Source: Marisa cornuarietis
Taxonomy: Eukaryota > Mollusca > Gastropoda > Architaenioglossa > Ampullariidae
Assembly: GCA_004794655.1 (NCBI GenBank)
Contig: SMMW01000015.1
Location: 124,001 to 188,000 of the forward strand
Length of the DNA: 64,000 bases
Reading direction: 5' to 3'
The position numbers and the translations under genes were made by a program. Below, piece by piece: positions 59,357-64,000 of this stretch (the first letter of the stretch is position 1; every line of letters starts with the position of its first letter). Below the pieces are notes generated by a model that was not told the origin of the DNA, did no database searches, and saw only the letters and a program-made list of their open reading frames with translations.

Positions 59357-62190
59357 AATAGGCCACCTGCGGGTTGGAAACTCTGTTCTCACAGAACCAC
59401 GGGATGTTGCCAATTCGCTGGCATCCAACATTGCCAAAAACTCCTCCTCCAAATTACTCTCCTGATTTTCAGGGTATGAAACTTTTTCAGGAAGCTCTTC
59501 CCTGTGACTTTTCCTCAGATAACTCAGAACAGTATAATCTACCTTTCTCTCTTAACGAACTGCAGCAGGCCCTTCAAAAGTGCAAGGACTCTGCACCTGG
59601 CCTAGACAACATTCCATATCAGCTGCTGACTCATCTTCCACCAGCCTCTCTAACTCTTCTTTTAAACATCTTTAACTTTATCTGGGTGTCCGGCTGTTTT
59701 CCTCCCTCATGGAGAGAGGCAGTCGTGGTGCCTATCCCAAAACCGGGAAAGGATCCTTCTGATCCCAACTCTTACCGGCCCATTGCTCTCACTAGTTGTC
59801 TATGCAAAACCTTAGAGCGAATGGTGAATGCCCGGCTCACCTGGCAATTGGAATCTCTGGCCTCCTCTCCAACCTGCAGTGTGGCTTTAGACAATACCGC
59901 AGTACCCTACACCATCTGGTCCGTTTTGAAACCTTTGTTAGGGATGCGTTTGTCAACAAGGAACACGTCTTAGGAGTTTTCTTTGACTTGGAGAAGGCGT
60001 ACGACACTACCTGGAAGCAAGGTATTCTGTTAGACCTTCATGCCCTTGGCTTCCGGGGTCGTATGCCTCTCTTCATTAAAAACTTTCTCTCTCAACGGCT
60101 TTTTCAAGTTCATGTGGGATCTATCCTTTCTGATCCTCGGGAACAGGAAATGGGCGTCCCGCAGGGCAGCATTCTTTCACCTACCCTTTTTAACATCAAA
60201 ATAGATTCCGTCTTGAAATCTGTCTATCCAGGTTTGGTGGCTTCGCTGTATGTAGATGATTTTGCTCTCTGCATCCGAGGCCGATCCCTACCGTGCCTCG
60301 AACACCGGCTTCAGCTGTGCGTAAATGGTGTACAGAAGTGGGTGACAGAAAATGGCTTAAAATTTTCTTCTACGAAGTCAGTATGCATCCACTTTTGTAA
60401 ACTTCGAGGCATGTTTCCAAACCCATCTATCTCTGTCAACGGCACGGTACTCAAAGTGGTCCAGGAAGTAAAATTTCTTGGGGTCATTTTTGACCAAAAG
60501 CTTTCCTTCCTTCCTCATATCAAATCCTTACGTCTATCATGCCGGAAAGCCTTGAACGTTCTTCGAGTAGTTGGCCATGTCAGCTGGGGGGCGGACCGCA
60601 CGGTCCTGCTTCGCCTGTATCGTGCCCTGGTCCGCTCCAAGCTAGACTATGGATCCATTATCTATGGCTCTGCTCGAGAGTCCTATCTCAAAATTCTTGA
60701 TCCTATTCACCATCAAGGGCTCCGCATCTGTTTGGGTGCCTTCCGCACCACTCCTGTACAAAGTTTGTACGCAGAAGCTGGTGAGCCTCCACTTGCTCTC
60801 TGTCGACTGAAACTCATGCTGTCCTATGTCTGTCGCTTAAGAGCTCATCCTGGAAACCCTGCTTACCGTGCTGTTTTCGGACCTCAGCGTGCTGCCCTGT
60901 ATGCCATTCGTACCAAGGAGATAAAACCAGTATCACTCCGTGTTGAACCTCACTTACAAGCAGCCGGAGTAGATATTCAGCAGGTAGAGACTCTCCCTCT
61001 CTTACCAGCTCCTCCTTGGACTCTACCTGTTCCAGAGATCCGTCTTGATCTTTGCGCTTTCAAGAAAGGAGACTCCTGTGATCTCATCTTTCTTCAGCGT
61101 TTTCAAGAACTGCTTTCTGACTATCCTGGTTTCTGTTCTGTCTTTACAGATGGCTCCAAAGTCCCGAACGGTGGCCCTGTGGCTGCGGCAGCAGTCCCGT
61201 CCTGCCAACCGCAACAGGCCTCTTCTGCCCGACTTGCGGATGGCTGCTCTATCTTCTCTGCAGAACTTCAAGCCATCTTGCTAGCCTTGCAGCATGTTCA
61301 CCGCTCTTCGGAGCAAAACTTTCTGATCATTTTAGACTCACTATCGGCTCTCCAAGCTCTTCTTTCCCAACGTTTCGACCACCCCATGGTGGTCCAGATT
61401 CATACAATCCATGCAGCCTTACTGTGATGGAAGAAAGACATTGTTTTCATCTGGGCTCCTGTCCATGCAGGTATCCCAGGCAATGTTCGAGCGGACCAGG
61501 CCGCCAAGGCTGCATGTCAGTCTCCTGGTAAACTACTCTTGATTGTATCAGCAGACTGTAAATCTGTCCTCTCGGCCTATGTTCAGTCCCTGTGGCAACG
61601 CCATTGGGACACTCTGGGCCAAAATAAGTTACACGCCACCCTTCCCTCTCTTTCAGAACGCCTGCTTTCATGCCGTCCTGTGCGGCGGGAGGAGGTAGTA
61701 CTTACTAGATTAAAGGTAGGACACACCTATGCCACGCAGTCACACCTCTTGAAAGGTGAACCACCGCCAGTTTGTCCCTGGTGCCGGGGAGTTTTGAATG
61801 TCAAACATGTCTTGATTGCTTGTCCAGGACTCCAGAGTGTCTGACAGCAGTTTTTTACTGTAGACTCTTTGTTTTCTTTGTTTAGGTCCATCCCACCAGC
61901 AGCTATCTTTACATTTTTAAGGAGGATAGGGCTTTTTCACAAGATTTAAGGTTTTATAAGTTCATTGTTTTTGGTTTTTGCTTAGTTAGTGGCTTTTTGG
62001 GCCACAACACCTATTTTTATATTTCACTCCCCTTTTTATGTTTGTTCCTGCACCTTGTGTTGGTTTTTAAGATGTGGTTATTATACTTAGGGCTTGGTCC
62101 CTAAACTTTTTAAAGCTAAGTAACTGTTCCCGCCGTGATATAGCCCTAGTTGCTGACACGGCGTTAAACACAAACAAACAAACAAACAAA
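59357..62190 (+). mobile_element. Nimb/I-type LINE, copy 2 (5' truncated)
   Basis: It begins AATAGGCCACCTGCGGGTTG, matching copy 1 from about 49260, and runs to the AAAC-repeat tail. The two copies agree closely over all 2.8 kb. It lacks the leader present in copy 1. Confidence 0.93.
59374..61850 (+). pseudogene. Nimb-type ORF2, copy 2, nearly intact RT and RNase H
   Basis: One frameshift near 59857 separates the frame 59374-59973 from a 543-codon frame ending at 61427. The latter has [60 protein letters not shown] at 60249-60263, LSWGADR-type [15 protein letters not shown] and RNase H FTDGSK at 61143-61160. The TGA ending this frame at 61425-61427 also occurs in copy 1. Beyond it the frame continues with [20 protein letters not shown] and the zinc motif [20 protein letters not shown]. 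Compared with copy 1 it keeps the FFDLEKAYD reading and lacks the stop in the RT thumb. Confidence 0.92.
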
Positions 62191-62204
62191 CCCAATCCTG
62201 ACTG
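62191..62204. repeat. 14-bp target duplication of Nimb-type LINE 2 (right)
   Basis: It directly follows the (AAAC)n tail and pairs with 59343-59356. Confidence 0.85.
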
Positions 62205-62749
62205 CCGACGGACACGCAGTTGATATCCAGAAGAAGAATAAAAAGAAACCCCAAAATCCTAGACAAAATAACCATCTTTAAACCACAATATATCAATGTC
62301 TAAACATTCCCCCCACAACAATAACATACATTCATCTATTTATCTCATGCAAAAAATTATATAATCACTCTCTCAAACTCCACCATTTAAGACAAAAATT
62401 GACATAGACATACACTCACCTCAACAGGTTCACATGACAGATTTTACTCTCAAGTCTGGTCAGGACTTGCTACACAAACCAAGTCAGGTCAGGACTTGTT
62501 ACACAAACCGAGGAGACCCTCACATTTCCCCGCTCCTGTCAAGGAGGAGACCAGCACACGACTAAAACAAAAGTACACAAAAGGCTCTTTTCATTCTTCT
62601 CGATTCTTTCCTTCCCATCCTTTTCAACAGCCCTTAATTAAACTGTCAGCCATCACAGGACTCGCACACCGATCTCTAGCCTTCTGCACCTTCCCCCTCG
62701 TTCCCCATTTCCCATCCCTTTCTCAGTTAAAAAAAAACAACAACAGGTT
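62205..62749. other. Interior of ZBED5-like hAT, non-coding part
   Basis: No coding similarity was recognised. A short tandem repeat, GTCAGGACTTG-TACACAAACC, is present twice at about 62458-62510. Confidence 0.4.
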
Positions 62750-63672
62750 TGTGACGCAAGTGCTACTCTCATGTCATTTTCACAGCAAAGTCTGTTCCTT
62801 TTCTTTTTTTTTATGTCCAGCATCCTCGAAAAGGATTGTTCACAGAGATATGTTGTAACAAATGGTATAAAAAATTCCAGGGCTTTCTTCGCAGTAATTG
62901 GGTACCTTTCCAACTGTTGACACCAAAACGTTGAGAGTGTTGTTGTTCTGAAGACTTGCTGTTGAACCTGGCTCTGCTGAATTTCAATGATTTCGTCGAG
63001 GTATTCATAATTGACATCTGCTGTCTCAACAGCAGACGTGAACGGCTGTCTCACCCATGCTGGATATGACTCTCTTTTAGGGAAATATCCGTTGAGAGAC
63101 TTTGCAAGCTCATCTAAGTGCGTGGCAATTTTTTGCTTCAGTTCCATGGATACAGAAATGTCTCTGATTCCAGACACATCTTCGATCTTACTTACACAGT
63201 TGTCCAGAAGGGGAAAGTTTGTGAAGTTATTGTTCTCTGTTCGTCGTTTCCATAACAGTAGTTTGTTTTTTTTAAAAAGCCTTCAGGTTTTCTTCTGCTT
63301 CCAAGATGTTGACTCTACCACCCTGCATTTGCTGATTGAGATGATTTAGAGCTGCGAATATATCAGCCATGTACGCCAAAATAAAAACTCTTCTTTTATC
63401 ATGCTGTCTTTCACATAGCACACGAAAACAGCAAGCTGGCTTAGATTAGAAATGTCTGTGGTCTCGTCGAGTTGAAGGCTGAATTTTGCCGGATGAAATT
63501 AGATCTGACTACTTGAGCCAAGATGTCTTTACTCATGCACTCTATTTTCTCACTGATGGTCTCATTTGAAAGAGGAATTTAGGATAATTTACCTTCGGCT
63601 GCTGTTTCGAGTATCAGATTCACCTTCTTTAAGGCTGCTGGTTTTATGAGTGTTTCACCGATGGTTTGCGGC

Positions 63673-63685
63673 TTGCCCTGCTTTG
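63673..63685. repeat. 13-bp target duplication of SINE (left)
   Basis: TTGCCCTGCTTTG is repeated exactly at 63879-63891. Confidence 0.92.
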
Positions 63686-63878
63686 CGAGGGCGATCCGGT
63701 GGCGCAACGGTTAGCGCCTGTCACCAATACAGTGAAGGTTGGCTGTCCTGGGTTCAGTTCTCGTCTCGGGCACGCTGTTCTTTCTCTGCATGTGGCATCT
63801 GTTTACAGGACCGGCTGCCTTGCTGTGATATAGCCTTAGTTGCTGGCTCGGCGTAAAACACCAATTAAAAAAAAAAAA
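63686..63878 (+). mobile_element. Young tRNA-derived SINE with LINE-like tail
   Basis: The 193-bp insert has a tRNA-like head with an A box (TGGCGCAACGG at 63700-63710) and a B box-like GGTTCAGTTCTC, a short body (TCGTCTCGGGCACGCTG, CATCTGTTTACAGGACCG) and a tail (CTGTGATATAGCCTTAGTTG, CTGGCTCGGCGTAAAACACC) ending in about 12 A. Perfect 13-bp target duplications show a recent insertion. The tail resembles the 3' end of the Nimb LINEs in this window, so Nimb machinery probably mobilised it. It would be transcribed by RNA polymerase III. Confidence 0.9.
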
Positions 63879-63891
63879 TTGCCCTGCTTTG
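63879..63891. repeat. 13-bp target duplication of SINE (right)
   Basis: Exact partner of 63673-63685, directly after the poly-A tract. Confidence 0.92.
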
Positions 63892-64000
63892 GGATCAGGT
63901 AAGCAACTTCGTACAATGCATTGTGGATCGGTTTGTTCATGGGTACAAATCCAAGAGCAAGCAGAGTGGCCCTTTCATCGAATCTGGCTCTTTTCACCTT

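Larger units (their letters stand above)
58732..64000 (-). mobile_element. ZBED5-like hAT element with nested insertions (continues beyond window)
   Basis: The left terminus CAGTGGTTCTTAACCTTGTT is typical of ZBED5-type hAT elements. The transposase is on the minus strand at 62750-64000, so this end is the element's 3' end and its 5' end lies past 64000. A Nimb LINE (59357-62190) and a SINE (63686-63878) sit inside. The link between the terminus and the transposase is inferred from order and orientation. Confidence 0.6.
62750..64000 (-). pseudogene. ZBED5/SCAND3-like hAT transposase, partial
   Basis: On the minus strand, from the right edge, come ARFDERATLLALGFVPMNKP, EVAYLIPKQG, (SINE), KPQTIGETLIKPAALKKVNL, ILETAAEG, then after frameshifts ILAYMADIFAALNHLNQQMQ and GGRVNILEAEENLKAF, and finally the frame 63177-62653: SGIRDISVSMELKQKIATHL, PAWVRQPFTSAVETADVNYE, SQVQQQVF, LSTFWCQQLERYPITAKKAL, FFIPFVTTYLCEQSFSRMLD and RNRLCCENDMRVALA. 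PF-TTYLCE-FS is the hAT dimerisation motif, and the order matches ZBED5-type transposases. Frameshifts, stops and the SINE inactivate it. Confidence 0.88.

Noticed and set aside
62653..63177. A host ZBED5-like gene
   Set aside because: The frame is surrounded by frameshifted transposase segments, cut by a SINE, and lies in a nest of mobile elements.
1..64000. CRISPR arrays, rRNA or functional tRNA genes
   Set aside because: No spaced identical repeats, rRNA cores or complete cloverleaf sequences were found; the only tRNA-like segments are SINE heads.
57405..64000. PIK3C3 exon 9
   Set aside because: I looked for a frame beginning with an ALTKFLK-like sequence after an acceptor and found none, so the exon is likely beyond the window.

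Overview
This is a eukaryotic, animal nuclear window. It has phase-consistent spliced exons with GT-AG borders, long AT-rich introns, microsatellites, and many decayed non-LTR retrotransposons and hAT elements. The repeat mix (RTE, L2/CR1, Rex1-like and Nimb/I-type LINEs, ZMYM1-, KIAA1586- and ZBED5-like hAT elements, mariner, piggyBac-type MITE, a tRNA-type SINE) suggests a lophotrochozoan, most likely a mollusc. That taxonomic placement is inference.

Only one host gene is visible: the 5' part of PIK3C3/VPS34, the class III phosphatidylinositol 3-kinase, on the + strand. Eight coding exons between 17560 and 57404 encode the N-terminus, the whole C2 region and the start of the helical domain, 327 codons in all. 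The later exons, including the kinase domain, must lie beyond 64000. Introns 2 and 4 are each about 14.5-14.8 kb and have been filled by nested transposons.

Layout. 1-17.3 kb (upstream of the gene): SINE relic, RTE fragment, an internally deleted Rex1-like LINE (-), an L2 3' tail, a repeat complex at 5.3-7.0 kb, a (TG)n microsatellite, a candidate LTR at 9.3-10.2 kb, a decayed ZMYM1-like hAT element at 10.7-13.2 kb that contains a palindromic MITE between 89-bp direct repeats, and a LINE ORF1 relic (-) carrying a degenerate 2A-like motif. 17.5-21.5 kb: PIK3C3 exons 1-2 with an old hAT copy in intron 1. 21.5-36.3 kb (intron 2): a GC-rich block split by a full-length RTE with a 14-bp target-site duplication, itself interrupted by a 1.68-kb hAT derivative; then L2, Rex1, CR1 and RTE fragments. 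36.5-39.2 kb (intron 3): two fold-back MITEs and a TTAA-flanked piggyBac-like MITE. 39.4-53.9 kb (intron 4): an old hAT copy, an L2 LINE (-), an RTE relic (+) split by a second young copy of the hAT derivative, a decayed RTE-like LINE (-), a Nimb-type LINE with a perfect 15-bp TSD, and a truncated RTE (-). 54-57.4 kb: exons 5-8 with an old Nimb fragment and a mariner relic. 57.4-64 kb (intron 8): an RTE fragment, then a ZBED5-like hAT element that has received a second Nimb copy and, in its transposase, a fresh SINE.

The most informative signals are three. The young SINE and the Nimb LINEs share their 3' tail, which suggests a LINE-SINE partnership. One internally deleted hAT family has four copies, two of which sit in LINE coding sequence with apparent 6-bp TSDs. 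A MITE is bounded by long, nearly identical direct repeats. I saw no CRISPR array, rRNA or tRNA gene, and no clearly new functional gene system.
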